The notes under the pieces: generated by a model
Told to the model about the DNA's origin: nothing
Seen by the model: the letters and a program-made list of their open reading frames with translations, nothing else
Databases searched by the model: none
Part shown: in pieces, positions 38,431 to 50,147 of the stretch
Layout: the number at the start of each line of letters is the position of its first letter
How positions within the stretch are numbered: position 1 is the stretch's first letter
Origin: Bordetella genomosp. 13
Lineage (GTDB): Bacteria > Pseudomonadota > Gammaproteobacteria > Burkholderiales > Burkholderiaceae_B
Length of the DNA stretch: 64,000 nucleotides
Assembly: GCF_002119665.1 (NCBI RefSeq)
Contig: NZ_CP021111.1
Location: forward strand, 3,596,001-3,660,000
Reading direction: 5' to 3'
Translations under genes and position numbers: made by a program

Positions 38431-38901
38431 TTAGGCCAGTGGCAGCGCGGTCTGGTATTTGACCTGTTTCAAGGCGAAGCCCGAACGTATGTTCTTCACG
38501 CCGGGAATACGCGACAGCCGGCTTACCACGAACTGTTCCAGGCCCTGCATGTCGGGAACCACCACTCGCAGCAGATAGTCGGCGTCGCCCGTCATCAGGT
38601 AGCACTCCATGACTTCGGGACAATCCGCCATGGCGCTCTGGAAGCGGTCGAGTTCGGACTCGATCTGCTTTTCCAGGCTGACCTGGATGAATACGTTGAG
38701 GCTGAGGCCGAGCTGCAGCGGATCGGCCAGCGCCACATAGCCGCGGATGACGCCGGCGGCCTCCAGCGCCTTGACGCGCGCCAGGCATGGTGACGGGGAT
38801 AGGTTGACGCGCCGCGCCAGCTCGACGTTGGTAAGGCTTGCGTCGGTCTGCAGCAGGTCGAGGATGCGGCAATCGATGGCGTCCAGCTTCATCTTCGGCA
38901 T
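38431..38901 (-). CDS. Lrp/AsnC family transcriptional regulator
   Basis: 156 residues: N-terminal winged helix-turn-helix ([41 protein letters not shown] region, about 5-50) and C-terminal RAM effector domain (about 70-150) with [19 protein letters not shown]. Lrp-type proteins sense amino acids. It is divergent from the stand-alone E1 gene with 108 bases between starts, so it most likely controls that gene, in the way MdeR or BkdR regulators sit beside 2-oxoacid dehydrogenase genes in pseudomonads. The effector is unknown. Confidence 0.88.
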   Translation of the reverse strand: MPKMKLDAIDCRILDLLQTDASLTNVELARRVNLSPSPCLARVKALEAAGVIRGYVALADPLQLGLSLNVFIQVSLEKQIESELDRFQSAMADCPEVMECYLMTGDADYLLRVVVPDMQGLEQFVVSRLSRIPGVKNIRSGFALKQVKYQTALPLA

Positions 38902-39009
38902 ATCTCGCTCCTGAGGTGGCGCATTACAGCATTTTGCACCGTTTCTGCTGCTTTAGACACGTATTTTCAATCACTCATGCGTCGCGACTGGCGCTAGGAT
39001 GGGCCATCC

Positions 39010-41730
39010 ATGACAAGAGCGAGACAACTCATGCGCGACGCCCCCTTCCACCCCGGCGACCTGCCGCCGGAAGACCACGATCCGGTCGAGACCGCGGAGT
39101 GGCGCGACGCGCTGCAGGCACTGGCGCAGGCCGAAGGCACCGAGCGCGCCGCCTATGTATTGGAAAGCCTGCTGGCGCACGCCGCCCGCCTCGGCTTGCA
39201 TGCGCCAGGCCTGACGCGCACGGCCTACCTGAACACCATCCCGGCCGATGAGGAACCGCCCTTCCCCGGCAACCTGGCGCTCGAGGAGCGGATCGCGTCG
39301 ATCAATCGCTGGAACGCGCTGGCCATGGTGGTGCGGGCCAATCAGGCGCACGGCGAACTGGGAGGGCACATCGCCAGCTACGCCTCGGCGGCGGACCTGT
39401 TCGAAGTGGGCTTCAACCACTTCTTCCGCGCCCGCGGCGCGGGACACGGCGGCGACCTGGTCTACATGCAGCCGCATTCCGCGCCGGGCATCTATGCGCG
39501 CGCCTTCCTGGAAGGCTTCCTGGGCGAGAGCGAGCTGGCGCTGTTCCGGCAGGAGATTGCCGCACAGGCCGGGGGACTGCGCGGCCTGTCCTCGTATCCG
39601 CACCCGTGGCTCATGCCCGACTTCTGGCAGTTTCCCACCGGGTCGATGGGACTGGGCCCGATCAACGCCATCTATCAGGCGCGCTTCATGCGCTACCTCG
39701 AGCATCGCTCGCTGGCCGAGCCGTCCGACCGCAAGGTATGGGGCATCTTCGGCGACGGCGAGATGGACGAGCCCGAATCCATCGCCGCGCTGACGCTGGC
39801 CTCGCGCGAGAAGCTGGACAACCTCATCTTCGTCGTCAACTGCAACCTGCAGCGCCTGGACGGACCGGTGCGCGGCAATGGCCGCATCATCGACGAACTC
39901 GAGACCCTGTACGCCGGCGCGGGCTGGAACGTCATCAAGCTGGTGTGGGGCAGCGACTGGGACGCCCTGTTGCGGCGCGACGCCGGCGGCGCGCTGGCGC
40001 GCGCCTTCGGCCGCACGGTCGACGGCCAGTTCCAGACCTATGCCGCCAACGACGGGGCCTACAACCGCGAACACTTCTTCGGCCGGGACCCGGAACTGGC
40101 GGCCCTGGTGGAAGGCTGGTCCGACGAGGCCATCGACCGGCTGCATCGCGGCGGGCACGACATGACCAAAATCCACGCGGCCTACCATCGCGCCGTGCGG
40201 CATCGCGGCCAACCCACGGTCATCCTGGCCCAGACCAAGAAGGGCTTCGGCATGGGCTCGGCGGGCCAGGGCAAGATGACGACCCATCAGCAGAAAAAGC
40301 TGGACGGCGACGCCCTGCTGGCGTTCCGCGACCGCTTCGCGCTGCCGATCTCGGATGCCGACTGCCTGGCGCTGAAGTTCTATCGTCCCGCCGCCGACAG
40401 CGCCGAGATGCGTCACCTGCAGGCGCGCCGCGCGGCGCTGGGCGGCCACGTGCCGCGCCGCACCGCGCAGGCCCGGTCGCTGGCCGCCCCGCCCGCGGCG
40501 CAGTGGGCACAGTTCGCACTGGCGCCGGGCGGCAAGGAAATGTCATCGACCATGGCGCTGGTGCGCATGCTGACAGCGCTGCTGAAGGACCCCGAAACGG
40601 GACCGCGCATCGTGCCCATCGTGGCCGACGAGGCGCGCACCTTCGGCATGGCCAATCTGTTCCGCCAGATAGGCATCTATTCGGCGCAGGGCCAGCTGTA
40701 CGAGCCCGAGGACATAGGCTCGGTGCTGTACTACCGCGAGGCGCGCGACGGCCAGATCCTGGAAGAAGGCATCACCGAGGCGGGCGCCATCTCGTCCTGG
40801 ACCGCGGCCGGCACCAGCTATTCCGTGAACGGCCTGCCCATGCTGCCGTTCTACATCTATTACTCGATGTTCGGCTTCCAGCGCATCGGCGACCTGATCT
40901 GGGCCGCGGCCGACCAGCGTGCGCGCGGCTTTCTCATCGGCGCCACGTCGGGCCGCACCACACTGGGCGGCGAAGGCCTGCAGCACCAGGACGGCGCCAG
41001 CCACCTGGCCGCCGCCACCGTGCCCAACTGTCGCGCCTACGATCCCGCCTATGCGTACGAAGTGGCCGTGCTGGTCGAGCACGGCATGCGGCGCATGCTG
41101 CAGGAACAGCACGACGAGTTCTACTACCTGACGGTCACCAACGAGAACCTGCCGCAGCCCGACCTGCCCGACGAAGCGGCGCGAGTAGGCATCGTGCGGG
41201 GCATGCATCGCATACATGCGCCGGACGGCGACCCGCAACTGCGGCTGCTGGCCGCCGGTCCGATGGTGGGCGAGGCGATGAAGGCCGCGGCGCGGCTGAA
41301 GCAGGACCATGATGTGGCGGCCGAGGTGTGGAGCGTGACCAGCTATTCCGAACTGGCGCGCGATGCGCGGCGGGCCGAGCGGGCCCGGCTGCTGGCACTG
41401 GACAATGGCGACGAGCCGTCATGGATCGCGCAGTGCCTCGGTGATGCGGCGCTGCCCGTCGTCGCGGCCAGCGACTACGTGCGCGCGGTGCCCGAGCAGA
41501 TACGCAACTGGATATCCGCGCCGTGCCGCATGCTGGGAACAGACGGCTTCGGCCGCAGCGACACGCGCGCGCGACTAAGGGACTTCTTCGAGGTCGGCGC
41601 CGACTGGATGGTGCTGCATGCGCTGGATCTGCTGGCGGATGCGCATCCGCGCCACGCTAGCGCGCGGGACGCGTTGCGCGGCAAGCTGGTGCAGGCGGCG
41701 CCGCGCGACTTGCCGCCCTGGGAGGCGTGA
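39010..41730 (+). CDS. AceE-like homodimeric 2-oxoacid dehydrogenase E1 (MdeB-like)
   Basis: 906 residues of the homodimeric pyruvate dehydrogenase E1 family: substrate region [18 protein letters not shown], thiamine diphosphate motif [14 protein letters not shown]...[11 protein letters not shown] (about 250-285), and transketolase domains with [17 protein letters not shown]. AceE genes normally sit with an E2 and E3; here none is adjacent, and an Lrp-type regulator is divergent, as with mdeB (2-oxobutyrate dehydrogenase E1 of methionine breakdown). It could use 2-oxobutyrate or another 2-oxoacid with a borrowed E2/E3; which one is not decidable here. Its stop codon directly abuts an OPT transporter remnant. 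Confidence 0.85.
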   Translation: MTRARQLMRDAPFHPGDLPPEDHDPVETAEWRDALQALAQAEGTERAAYVLESLLAHAARLGLHAPGLTRTAYLNTIPADEEPPFPGNLALEERIASINRWNALAMVVRANQAHGELGGHIASYASAADLFEVGFNHFFRARGAGHGGDLVYMQPHSAPGIYARAFLEGFLGESELALFRQEIAAQAGGLRGLSSYPHPWLMPDFWQFPTGSMGLGPINAIYQARFMRYLEHRSLAEPSDRKVWGIFGDGEMDEPESIAALTLASREKLDNLIFVVNCNLQRLDGPVRGNGRIIDELETLYAGAGWNVIKLVWGSDWDALLRRDAGGALARAFGRTVDGQFQTYAANDGAYNREHFFGRDPELAALVEGWSDEAIDRLHRGGHDMTKIHAAYHRAVRHRGQPTVILAQTKKGFGMGSAGQGKMTTHQQKKLDGDALLAFRDRFALPISDADCLALKFYRPAADSAEMRHLQARRAALGGHVPRRTAQARSLAAPPAAQWAQFALAPGGKEMSSTMALVRMLTALLKDPETGPRIVPIVADEARTFGMANLFRQIGIYSAQGQLYEPEDIGSVLYYREARDGQILEEGITEAGAISSWTAAGTSYSVNGLPMLPFYIYYSMFGFQRIGDLIWAAADQRARGFLIGATSGRTTLGGEGLQHQDGASHLAAATVPNCRAYDPAYAYEVAVLVEHGMRRMLQEQHDEFYYLTVTNENLPQPDLPDEAARVGIVRGMHRIHAPDGDPQLRLLAAGPMVGEAMKAAARLKQDHDVAAEVWSVTSYSELARDARRAERARLLALDNGDEPSWIAQCLGDAALPVVAASDYVRAVPEQIRNWISAPCRMLGTDGFGRSDTRARLRDFFEVGADWMVLHALDLLADAHPRHASARDALRGKLVQAAPRDLPPWEA

Positions 41731-41731
41731 C

Positions 41732-41827
41732 AGCGGTGAACACGATCGTGATCAGGGCCCCCAGCACGATGCCGCGCACGGTCAGCTCGGGCAATGTCTG
41801 TTCATCGGGAATGCGCAGATCGGTCAT
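41732..41827 (-). pseudogene. 5' remnant of an OPT family oligopeptide transporter gene
   Basis: On the minus strand an ATG opens a 32-codon segment reading [20 protein letters not shown] and ending in [10 protein letters not shown]. This is the start of OPT/YSL-type peptide transporters, which continue with ASNVYLGLK after FTA. Homology stops at 41732, one base past the end of the E1 gene, so the rest of the transporter (normally 600 or more residues) is missing. It was presumably lost when the E1 gene arrived or by deletion. The call rests on recognition of the N-terminal pattern. Confidence 0.6.
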
Positions 41828-42078
41828 GAGGTGCGTGCTCCGAAGGAATACATCCGATTCTATCTTCGAGGCTCCATAGCCCCTTGTCTGGTTTGGCCGC
41901 ACCCGCGCCGGAGCACCGCAGCGAGCGGGCTCGCGCTGCAGCGCAACAAGCAAGATGGTTCGCTTTCTGTTGAAATACGGCATCTTCATCTCTGTCGCGA
42001 TGCGTGCCGCGCGTCGCCTGCATCGGTTCACTTCCCCGCGCGTCCGCGCTTCGCTATCTGTCACCGCTCCCTGCATCC
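41828..42078. other. intergenic region upstream of maeB
   Basis: About 250 bases holding whatever promoter serves maeB and, formerly, the truncated OPT gene. No clear ribosome binding site precedes the maeB ATG and no strong -35/-10 pair was seen. Confidence 0.4.
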
Positions 42079-44361
<2,283 letters not shown>

Positions 44362-44415
44362 AGGTCGGTTGTAGCGGGCTGCGCGCCCGCTCGCGCGATG
44401 ATCACGCGCGCGTAG

Positions 44416-44456
44416 CGCCCCGGAGCCGGACTTTGGTCTGGTTGCCGGGGCGTTTT
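44416..44456 (+). terminator. rho-independent terminator of maeB
   Basis: CGCCCCGG (44416-44423) pairs with CCGGGGCG (44445-44452), followed by TTTTA. It lies about 55 bases after the stop codon and leads into a 7-base tandem repeat. Confidence 0.6.
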
Positions 44457-44478
44457 ACGTTTTACGTTTTACGGTTTA
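44451..44478. repeat. 7-base tandem repeat (CGTTTTA x3 plus CGGTTTA)
   Basis: Three exact copies of CGTTTTA (44451-44471) and one copy with a single substitution (44472-44478), overlapping the maeB terminator. It is too short to call a functional element; it may be a variable-number repeat. Confidence 0.8.
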
Positions 44479-44514
44479 CGGGACTGGGGGTGTTTCGGGG
44501 GAGGCTTCTGGGTT

Positions 44515-44601
44515 CTTGAGCGCCCGGGCCATGACTGCGGATTCTCGTCCTCGCGCTCGCGCGCTGCGGGCGCGAACCCTCCGCCATGGCCCGGGCTCAA
44601 G
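44515..44601. repeat. hairpin repeat element, copy 1
   Basis: Outer arms 44515-44533 and 44585-44601 (CATGGCCCGGGCTCAAG on the right) are complementary apart from a two-base bulge. Between them lies a 33-base core (44543-44575) that recurs in reverse complement at 44773-44805. GC-rich and non-coding, it resembles REP/BIME-type extragenic palindromes. Confidence 0.75.
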
Positions 44602-44751
44602 ACATCTCGATGCCTGCGGTCCGATCCATGCCGGGTCGACTACTTTTCCGTGCATCCGCATTGCCAGCGCACGCGGCGGCCAGCCCGCCGAATCGGCACA
44701 CAACCGGCGGGCATTGATGGACGGGATGCCCGTTGCACTGCGTTGTCGTGA

Positions 44752-44826
44752 GCCGCGGCCGTGTCGGAGAAGTCGCGCCCGCAGCGCGCGAGCGCGAGGA
44801 CGAGACTTCGCAGGCACGGCCGCGGC
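44752..44826. repeat. hairpin repeat element, copy 2 (inverted relative to copy 1)
   Basis: Perfect 12-base arms GCCGCGGCCGTG (44752-44763) and CACGGCCGCGGC (44815-44826) enclose the core at 44773-44805, an exact reverse complement of the copy 1 core over 33 bases. The arms differ from those of copy 1, so the shared unit is the core. Confidence 0.75.
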
Positions 44827-44868
44827 GCCAGAAGAACGCAAACAACGCTCCCCCCGGCGCATCAATGC

Positions 44869-46029
44869 CTACCACCCGCGAAACCGTTCCCAGCTCGCGA
44901 CCACCAGCGGCGATTCTCCTCGCACCACCTGGTAGGCATCATGTTGCGCCCCGGTGGCGCACGCGTGGTTGGGCAGCACGCGCACGCGCGTGCCCAGCGG
45001 CAGGTCGGGCAGCGCGGCCTGGCTGCCGGGACGCAGCATCAGGATGCCCTGCTCCTGGTTGGTTTCCTTCAGCACCAGGTCGCCCATCGGCCGGCCTTCC
45101 ATGTCGCACACCACCCCGTAGTACTGGTCCACGGGCTGCCTGGCGGTGCCGCGGTCGCGCGACATGGCCATCCAGCCCGCGTCCACCAGGATCCAGCCTT
45201 TCTCGGGCTGGTGGCCGATCACGGTGGTCAGCACGGACAGCGCGATGTCGTCCTGCTCGCACACGCCCAGCCCGGCCATGACCAGGTCGAAGAACACGAA
45301 CACGCCGGCGCGCACCTCGGTGACGCCGTCCAGGTTCTCGGCATACATGGCGGTGGGCGTCGATCCTACGCTGACGATGGGGCATGGCAGGCCGGCGCCG
45401 CGCAGCGCCTCGGCGCAGTCCACGGCCGCGCGGCGCTCCTGTTCCGCCATCGCGCGGATGGCCTCTACGTCGCGTGCGTTGTACGACTCGCCGGCATGCG
45501 TCATCACACCGCGCAGTTCCGCGCCGCCTTCATGCAGCGCGCGGCCGATCGACACCAATAGTTCCGTGTTCGCGGGATTCACGCCGGCGCGGTGCCCGTC
45601 GCAATCGACCTCGATCAGGGCCGGAATCCGGTAATGGGCAGCGCGCGAGCGCTCGGCCACCGCCTGCGCCGCCGCCAGGCTGTCTACCACCACGGTGAGG
45701 TCCGCGCCGCCCGCGCGCAGCGCCAGCACGCGGTCGAGCTTGGACGCAGAGATGCCGACGGCGTACAGGATGTCGCGCACGCCGGCCTGGGCAAACTGTT
45801 CCGCTTCCTGCAGCGTGGACACGGTGGCCGGCCCTTCGGGGGATGCCATCAGGCGCCGCGCCACCTCGATCGACTTGGGCGTCTTCAGGTGAGGCCGCAG
45901 CCCCACGCCCAGCCGCGCCATGCGCGACTTCAGGCGCTCGATGTTGGCCATCATGCGCGGTTCGTCCAGCAGCAGGCACGGCGTGTCCAGTTCGCCGAGG
46001 TGGGCGGCGCGCACAGATTCTCGAGTCAT
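44869..46029 (-). CDS. DSD1-type PLP enzyme (D-serine dehydratase / D-threonine aldolase family)
   Basis: 386 residues: alanine racemase-like TIM barrel with the PLP lysine in RPHLKTPKS (about 45-53), and a C-terminal beta domain with the NHACAT metal motif (His and Cys) followed by HDAYQVVRG. This matches eukaryotic-type zinc D-serine dehydratases and the related D-threonine aldolases, which act on D-amino acids; the exact substrate cannot be chosen from sequence. Three in-frame ATGs are possible; the one at 46029 (MTRESVRAAHLGEL) is preceded by AGGA at proper spacing and gives the usual N-terminus. Divergent from a LysR gene, its probable regulator. Confidence 0.87.
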   Translation of the reverse strand: MTRESVRAAHLGELDTPCLLLDEPRMMANIERLKSRMARLGVGLRPHLKTPKSIEVARRLMASPEGPATVSTLQEAEQFAQAGVRDILYAVGISASKLDRVLALRAGGADLTVVVDSLAAAQAVAERSRAAHYRIPALIEVDCDGHRAGVNPANTELLVSIGRALHEGGAELRGVMTHAGESYNARDVEAIRAMAEQERRAAVDCAEALRGAGLPCPIVSVGSTPTAMYAENLDGVTEVRAGVFVFFDLVMAGLGVCEQDDIALSVLTTVIGHQPEKGWILVDAGWMAMSRDRGTARQPVDQYYGVVCDMEGRPMGDLVLKETNQEQGILMLRPGSQAALPDLPLGTRVRVLPNHACATGAQHDAYQVVRGESPLVVASWERFRGW

Positions 46030-46150
46030 GGAATGTCCTGTCATGCGAGCGGCCACCGCGCTCGCGCATGGACGCGGCAGTGGCTCATTAAAAAACGTGT
46101 GTGCCGCTGACAGTATGCGTTCAGCGTACGCGCCTGGTGTTTAATGAGCA

Positions 46151-46167
46151 CTTAATCTTTTATTAAG
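46151..46167. promoter_or_regulatory. LysR-type operator candidate between the DSD1-like gene and lysR
   Basis: A perfect inverted repeat CTTAAT-CTTTT-ATTAAG inside a 40-base AT-rich island, 14 bases before the LysR start. Its size and position suit autorepression by the LysR protein and activation of the divergent gene. Confidence 0.45.
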
Positions 46168-46180
46168 CTGAACCTTAATC

Positions 46181-47101
46181 TTGCTCAGCAGCGAAGACCT
46201 GCAATTCTTCCTGACGCTGACTGCGTCACCCACCCTGGCCGATGCGGCCCGCAAGCTGGACGTGACGCCGTCCGCGGTCACGCAGCGGCTCAACGGCCTG
46301 GAGAAGCGCCTGGGCATCGGACTGGTGGACCGCTCGGGCCGGCGCATGGCGCTGACCGACGAGGGCGAACTGCTGGCCGAGCGGGCGCGCCGCATCTGCA
46401 GCGACATCAGCGGGCTCGCCGATGCGCTCGCCGCGCGGCGCGGCAAGGTATCCGGCCATCTGCGGGTCGTGGCGCCGCTGGGGTTCGGACAGCACTACGT
46501 GGCGCCGGCCATCGCGCGCTTTCGCCGCGAATGCCCCGCGGTCACGGCCACGTTGATGCTGTCGGACCGTCCCGCAAGCCTCGCCGCCCATACCTGGGAC
46601 GTGATGATCCAGATCGGAGAGCTGCGCGACTCGCGCCTCGTGATGCACCGCCTGGCGCGCAACCGGCGGATTCTATGCGCCTCGCCCGCGTACTTGAAGC
46701 GCCGCGGCGCGCCGCGCCATCCCGACGAACTGCGCGAGCACGATTGCATCGCCCTGCGCGAGAACGACGAGGACGTCACGCTGTGGCGCTTTCGCCATGA
46801 CAACGGCACGTTCACTGCCGTGCGGATCGATCCGGTACTGGCCAGCAACGACGGCGGGGCGGCGCGCCTGTGGGCGCAGGCCGGCATGGGCATCCTGGTG
46901 CGTTCGGAATGGGACGTGGCCGACCTGCTGCGCCAGGGCCGCCTGGTGGAACTGCTGCCCGACTGGCGCCTGCCCGACGCCGACATCGTGGCGTTGGTCG
47001 CATCGCGCAAGGAACGCTCGGCGCGCACCGAACATTTCCTGTGCGCGCTGCGCGAACTGGGCGACAACGCGCCCTGGCTGGCGCGCCAGGCATCCGGCTG
47101 A
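46181..47101 (+). CDS. LysR family transcriptional regulator
   Basis: 306 residues: N-terminal winged helix-turn-helix (DLQFFLTLTASPTLADAARKLDVTPSAVTQRL region, about 6-40) and a LysR substrate-binding domain (about 90-295). The start codon appears to be TTG: an in-frame TGA lies 12 bases upstream and no ATG or GTG is available before the conserved helix-turn-helix. It is divergent from the DSD1-like enzyme gene across an AT-rich palindrome and so most likely controls it in response to a D-amino acid or its product. Confidence 0.88.
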   Translation: MLSSEDLQFFLTLTASPTLADAARKLDVTPSAVTQRLNGLEKRLGIGLVDRSGRRMALTDEGELLAERARRICSDISGLADALAARRGKVSGHLRVVAPLGFGQHYVAPAIARFRRECPAVTATLMLSDRPASLAAHTWDVMIQIGELRDSRLVMHRLARNRRILCASPAYLKRRGAPRHPDELREHDCIALRENDEDVTLWRFRHDNGTFTAVRIDPVLASNDGGAARLWAQAGMGILVRSEWDVADLLRQGRLVELLPDWRLPDADIVALVASRKERSARTEHFLCALRELGDNAPWLARQASG

Positions 47102-47189
47102 TACGCATCAGCGCAGCCCGGTCGTGGTACAACGACGCCGCCCAGCCTACTGACACGGCGCGCCTCTGCGCGCCTCACCGGAGCTTCCG

Positions 47190-47642
47190 ATGCTGCAAGA
47201 CGCCCTGCTCGCCTGGTTCCATTACATGGCCATCTTCGTGGTCGTGGTGCTGCTGTCCGCCGAGGCGGTACTGCTGCGGCCCGACATGCAGCCGCAAACG
47301 GTGCTGCGGCTGGCCCGCTATGACCGCCTGTACGCCATGGCCGCCATCGCCGCGCTGGTCAGCGGCGCGCTGCGCCTTACCCTGGGCGCCAAGGGCGTCG
47401 GCTTCTACATGGCCAATCCCTGGTTCCACGCCAAGATGACGCTGTTCGTCATCATCGGACTCTGTTCGATTCCTCCCACCCTGCGCTTCGCGCGCTGGCG
47501 CAAGCACGCCGCGCGGGATGGCGGCTTCGTGCCCGCGCATGAAGACATCGCAAGGGCCCGCCGCTGGGTGATGATCGAGTCCCACCTCATCATCCTGCTC
47601 CCGCTGTTCGCCGCGCTGATGGCGCGCGGCGTGGGAATGTAA
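47190..47642 (+). CDS. DUF2214 family membrane protein
   Basis: 150 residues with four hydrophobic segments (about 8-28, 48-65, 82-100, 125-145) and the DUF2214 look: LLAWFHYMAIFVVVV, LARYDRLYAMAA, and NPWFHAKMTLFVIIGL. These are inner-membrane proteins of unknown function with conserved histidines that might bind heme or metal. Single gene, 88 bases after the LysR gene and convergent with gltA. Start ATG gives MLQDALLAWFHYM. Confidence 0.8.
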   Translation: MLQDALLAWFHYMAIFVVVVLLSAEAVLLRPDMQPQTVLRLARYDRLYAMAAIAALVSGALRLTLGAKGVGFYMANPWFHAKMTLFVIIGLCSIPPTLRFARWRKHAARDGGFVPAHEDIARARRWVMIESHLIILLPLFAALMARGVGM

Positions 47643-47713
47643 GGTCCGGACAGGCAGCGCACTGATGGGATGCCCATGCGCATTGCCGCCCATGCCCGAC
47701 ATCGCGCGCAAAC

Positions 47714-47741
47714 AAAAACCCCGGCCACAAGACCGGGGTTT
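47714..47741 (-). terminator. rho-independent terminator of gltA
   Basis: Stem AAACCCCGG/CCGGGGTTT (47716-47724, 47733-47741) with an 8-base loop, followed on the minus strand by a T-run. It lies 45 bases past the gltA stop in the convergent gap with the DUF2214 gene. Confidence 0.9.
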
Positions 47742-47785
47742 CCTGGCATGGCAAGCCGGACCACGCAGGTCCGGCGGCGCGATGC

Positions 47786-49096
47786 TCAGCGCTTGGCCAT
47801 TTCGGGCACGTCGCGGGTGACGTGGCCGGTGAACAGCTGGCGCGGACGGCCGATCTTGTAGTCGGGGTCGGACAGCATTTCGTTCCACTGCGCGATCCAG
47901 CCCACCGTGCGGGCCAGCGCGAAGATGGCCGTGAACAGCGAGGTGGGGATGCCGATGGCGCGCTGCACGATGCCCGAGTAGAAGTCGACGTTCGGGTACA
48001 GCTTGCGCTGCACGAAGTAGTCGTCTTCCAGGGCGATGCGCTCGAGCTCCATGGCAAGCTTGAACAGCGGGTCCTGCTCCAGGCCCAGGGCGCCCAGCAC
48101 TTCCTTGCAGGTTTCCTGCATCAGCTTGGCGCGCGGGTCGTAGTTCTTGTATACGCGGTGGCCGAAGCCCATCAGGCGCACGCCCGAGTTCTTGTCCTTG
48201 ACCTTCTCCATGAACTCGCCGACCTTGGCCACGCCGCCGTTGGCCTGCAGCTCTTCGAGCATCTGCAGGCAGGCTTCGTTGGCGCCGCCGTGAGCCGGGC
48301 CCCACAGGCAGGCCACGCCGGCCGAGATGGCGGCGAACGGGTTGGTGCCCGACGAACCGCACAGGCGCACGGTGGACGTGGAGGCGTTCTGCTCGTGGTC
48401 GGCGTGCAGCACGAAGATGCGGTCCAGCGCGCGCTCGACCACTTCGTTGACCTGGTAGTCTTCGCACGGCGTGGCGAACATCATGCGCAGGAAATTGCCG
48501 GTGTACGACAGGTCGTTGCGCGGGTAGATGAACGGCTGGCCTTGCGAGTACTTGTACGCCATCGCCACCAGCGTCGGCATCTTGGCGATCAGGCGGATGG
48601 CCGAGATGTGACGGTGCTCGGGGTTGGTGATGTCGGTGGAGTCGTGATAGAACGCCGACAGCGCGCCCACCAGGCCGGTCAGGACGGCCATGGGGTGGGC
48701 GTCGCGACGGAAGCCGCGCAGGAAGAAGTGCAGCTGCTCATTCACCATCGTGTGATGGGTGACCTGCGAGTCGAAGTCGGTCTTCTGCTCGGCGTTGGGC
48801 AGTTCGCCGTTCAGGATCAGGTAGCAGATGTCCAGGAAGTCGCACTGCACGGCCAGCTGCTCGATGGGATAGCCGCGATACAGCAGTTCGCCCTTGTCGC
48901 CATCGATGTAGGTGATGCCCGATTCGCACGCGGCCGTCGACATGAAGCCGGGGTCGAACGTGAACATGCCAGTCTGACCATACAGCTTGCGGATGTCGAC
49001 CACGTCGGGGCCGACGGTGCCCTTGTAAACAGGGAACTCAACGGAGGGGCTGCCGTCCGAAAAGGACAGGGTAGCTTTTTTGTCAGACAGGTTCAT
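47786..49096 (-). CDS. gltA: citrate synthase (type II, GltA)
   Basis: 436 residues, the length of hexameric NADH-sensitive proteobacterial GltA. Active-site motifs are [13 protein letters not shown] and [14 protein letters not shown], with the N-terminal beta domain ([20 protein letters not shown]) that distinguishes it from PrpC. It condenses oxaloacetate and acetyl-CoA at the entry of the TCA cycle. Last gene of the sdhCDAB-sdhE-gltA transcription unit, 21 bases after sdhE, with its own terminator. Confidence 0.97.
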   Translation of the reverse strand: MNLSDKKATLSFSDGSPSVEFPVYKGTVGPDVVDIRKLYGQTGMFTFDPGFMSTAACESGITYIDGDKGELLYRGYPIEQLAVQCDFLDICYLILNGELPNAEQKTDFDSQVTHHTMVNEQLHFFLRGFRRDAHPMAVLTGLVGALSAFYHDSTDITNPEHRHISAIRLIAKMPTLVAMAYKYSQGQPFIYPRNDLSYTGNFLRMMFATPCEDYQVNEVVERALDRIFVLHADHEQNASTSTVRLCGSSGTNPFAAISAGVACLWGPAHGGANEACLQMLEELQANGGVAKVGEFMEKVKDKNSGVRLMGFGHRVYKNYDPRAKLMQETCKEVLGALGLEQDPLFKLAMELERIALEDDYFVQRKLYPNVDFYSGIVQRAIGIPTSLFTAIFALARTVGWIAQWNEMLSDPDYKIGRPRQLFTGHVTRDVPEMAKR

Positions 49097-49117
49097 CGCA
49101 ATATCCTCGCGGTTAGA

Positions 49118-49378
49118 TCAGAGCTCACGCATCCGGCCTATGATGGTGCGCAGCTCGGGCGTGTCGTACGCGCCCTCGAGCTCGGTGCGCGCCAGCAGCA
49201 GATCGAGCAGATCGTTGTCTCCCATCTCGAAAAGCTGCGTCAACGCCGTTACGTCTAAGTCGGTAAGCTGGTCCTCGTAGGCATCCAGATACCGGGTAAT
49301 GATGAGGTCGTTCTCGAGCAGGCCACGCCGTGCCCGCCAACGCAGACGCGCCCTTTGCAATTCGGACAGGCCGCTCAT
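49118..49378 (-). CDS. sdhE: succinate dehydrogenase assembly factor SdhE
   Basis: 86 residues of the SdhE/SDH5 (DUF339, YgfY) family: ELQRARLRWRARRGLLENDL with the conserved RGxxE-type motif (about 15-22). SdhE promotes covalent attachment of FAD to SdhA. The start at 49378 (MSGLSELQ) is preferred over an ATG five codons upstream because AGGAGATTCGAA precedes it. It sits between sdhB and gltA, the usual beta-proteobacterial order. Confidence 0.94.
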   Translation of the reverse strand: MSGLSELQRARLRWRARRGLLENDLIITRYLDAYEDQLTDLDVTALTQLFEMGDNDLLDLLLARTELEGAYDTPELRTIIGRMREL

Positions 49379-49411
49379 TTCGAATCTCCTCACCAGGATA
49401 AAACGTCCAGA

Positions 49412-50128
49412 CTAGACCGTCCGGCGAACCATCAGTTCCTTGATCTTGCCAATGGCCTTCGTCGGGTTCAGTCCCTTCGGACAGACGTCGACGCAGTTCA
49501 TGATGGTGTGGCAACGGAACAGGCGGTACGGGTCTTCCAGGTTGTCCAGACGCGAGCCGGTGGCTTCGTCGCGGCTGTCGGCGATGAAGCGGTAGGCCTG
49601 CAGCAGGCCGGCCGGGCCCACGAACTTGTCCGGATTCCACCAGAACGACGGGCACGAGGTGGAGCAGCACGCGCACAGAATGCACTCGTACAGGCCGTCG
49701 AGTTCCTCGCGGGCCTCGGGCGACTGCAGGCGCTCGCGCTCGGGCGGCGGCGTGTCGTTGATGAGGTACGGACGGATCGAGTGGTACTGGTTGAAGAAGT
49801 GCGTCATGTCCACGATCAGGTCGCGGATGACGGGCAGGCCCGGCAGCGGCTTCAGGACGATGGGTTCCTTCAGCTCGCGCAGGTTGGTGGTGCAGGCCAG
49901 GCCGTTCTTGCCGTTGATGTTCATGGCGTCGGAACCGCACACGCCCTCACGGCACGAACGGCGCAGCGCCAGGCTGTCGTCGACGTCGTTCTTGATGCGC
50001 ACCAGCGCATCCAGCAGCATCTTGTCGGTGGGCTGGAGTTCGACCTCCAGCTTCTGCATGTACGGCCGCTCGTCCTTGTCGGGATCGTAGCGGTAGATTT
50101 CGAACTTGACGATACGCTTGTTGCTCAT
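49412..50128 (-). CDS. sdhB: succinate dehydrogenase iron-sulfur subunit
   Basis: 238 residues with ligands for three clusters: [11 protein letters not shown] (2Fe-2S), [16 protein letters not shown] (4Fe-4S) and [17 protein letters not shown] (3Fe-4S and 4Fe-4S). It passes electrons from SdhA to quinone at the membrane. Starts 19 bases after sdhA. The motifs are complete. Confidence 0.97.
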   Translation of the reverse strand: MSNKRIVKFEIYRYDPDKDERPYMQKLEVELQPTDKMLLDALVRIKNDVDDSLALRRSCREGVCGSDAMNINGKNGLACTTNLRELKEPIVLKPLPGLPVIRDLIVDMTHFFNQYHSIRPYLINDTPPPERERLQSPEAREELDGLYECILCACCSTSCPSFWWNPDKFVGPAGLLQAYRFIADSRDEATGSRLDNLEDPYRLFRCHTIMNCVDVCPKGLNPTKAIGKIKELMVRRTV

Positions 50129-50147
50129 GGTTTGCTCGGATCCGGAC

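Larger units (their letters stand above)
44479..44868. other. 390-base non-coding stretch holding two inverted hairpin elements
   Basis: No gene is supported between maeB and the downstream minus-strand gene. Both strands stay open in places, but the reading frames follow the inverted repeats and have Arg/Ala-rich translations typical of GC-rich non-coding DNA. Confidence 0.7.

Noticed and set aside
44516..44935. Overlapping open frames on both strands in the repeat-rich region downstream of maeB
   Set aside because: The frames follow the inverted hairpin elements, giving Arg/Ala-rich mirror-image translations, and have no plausible ribosome binding sites.
45530..46069. Alternative minus-strand frame inside the DSD1-like gene
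   Set aside because: Shadow frame without family similarity.
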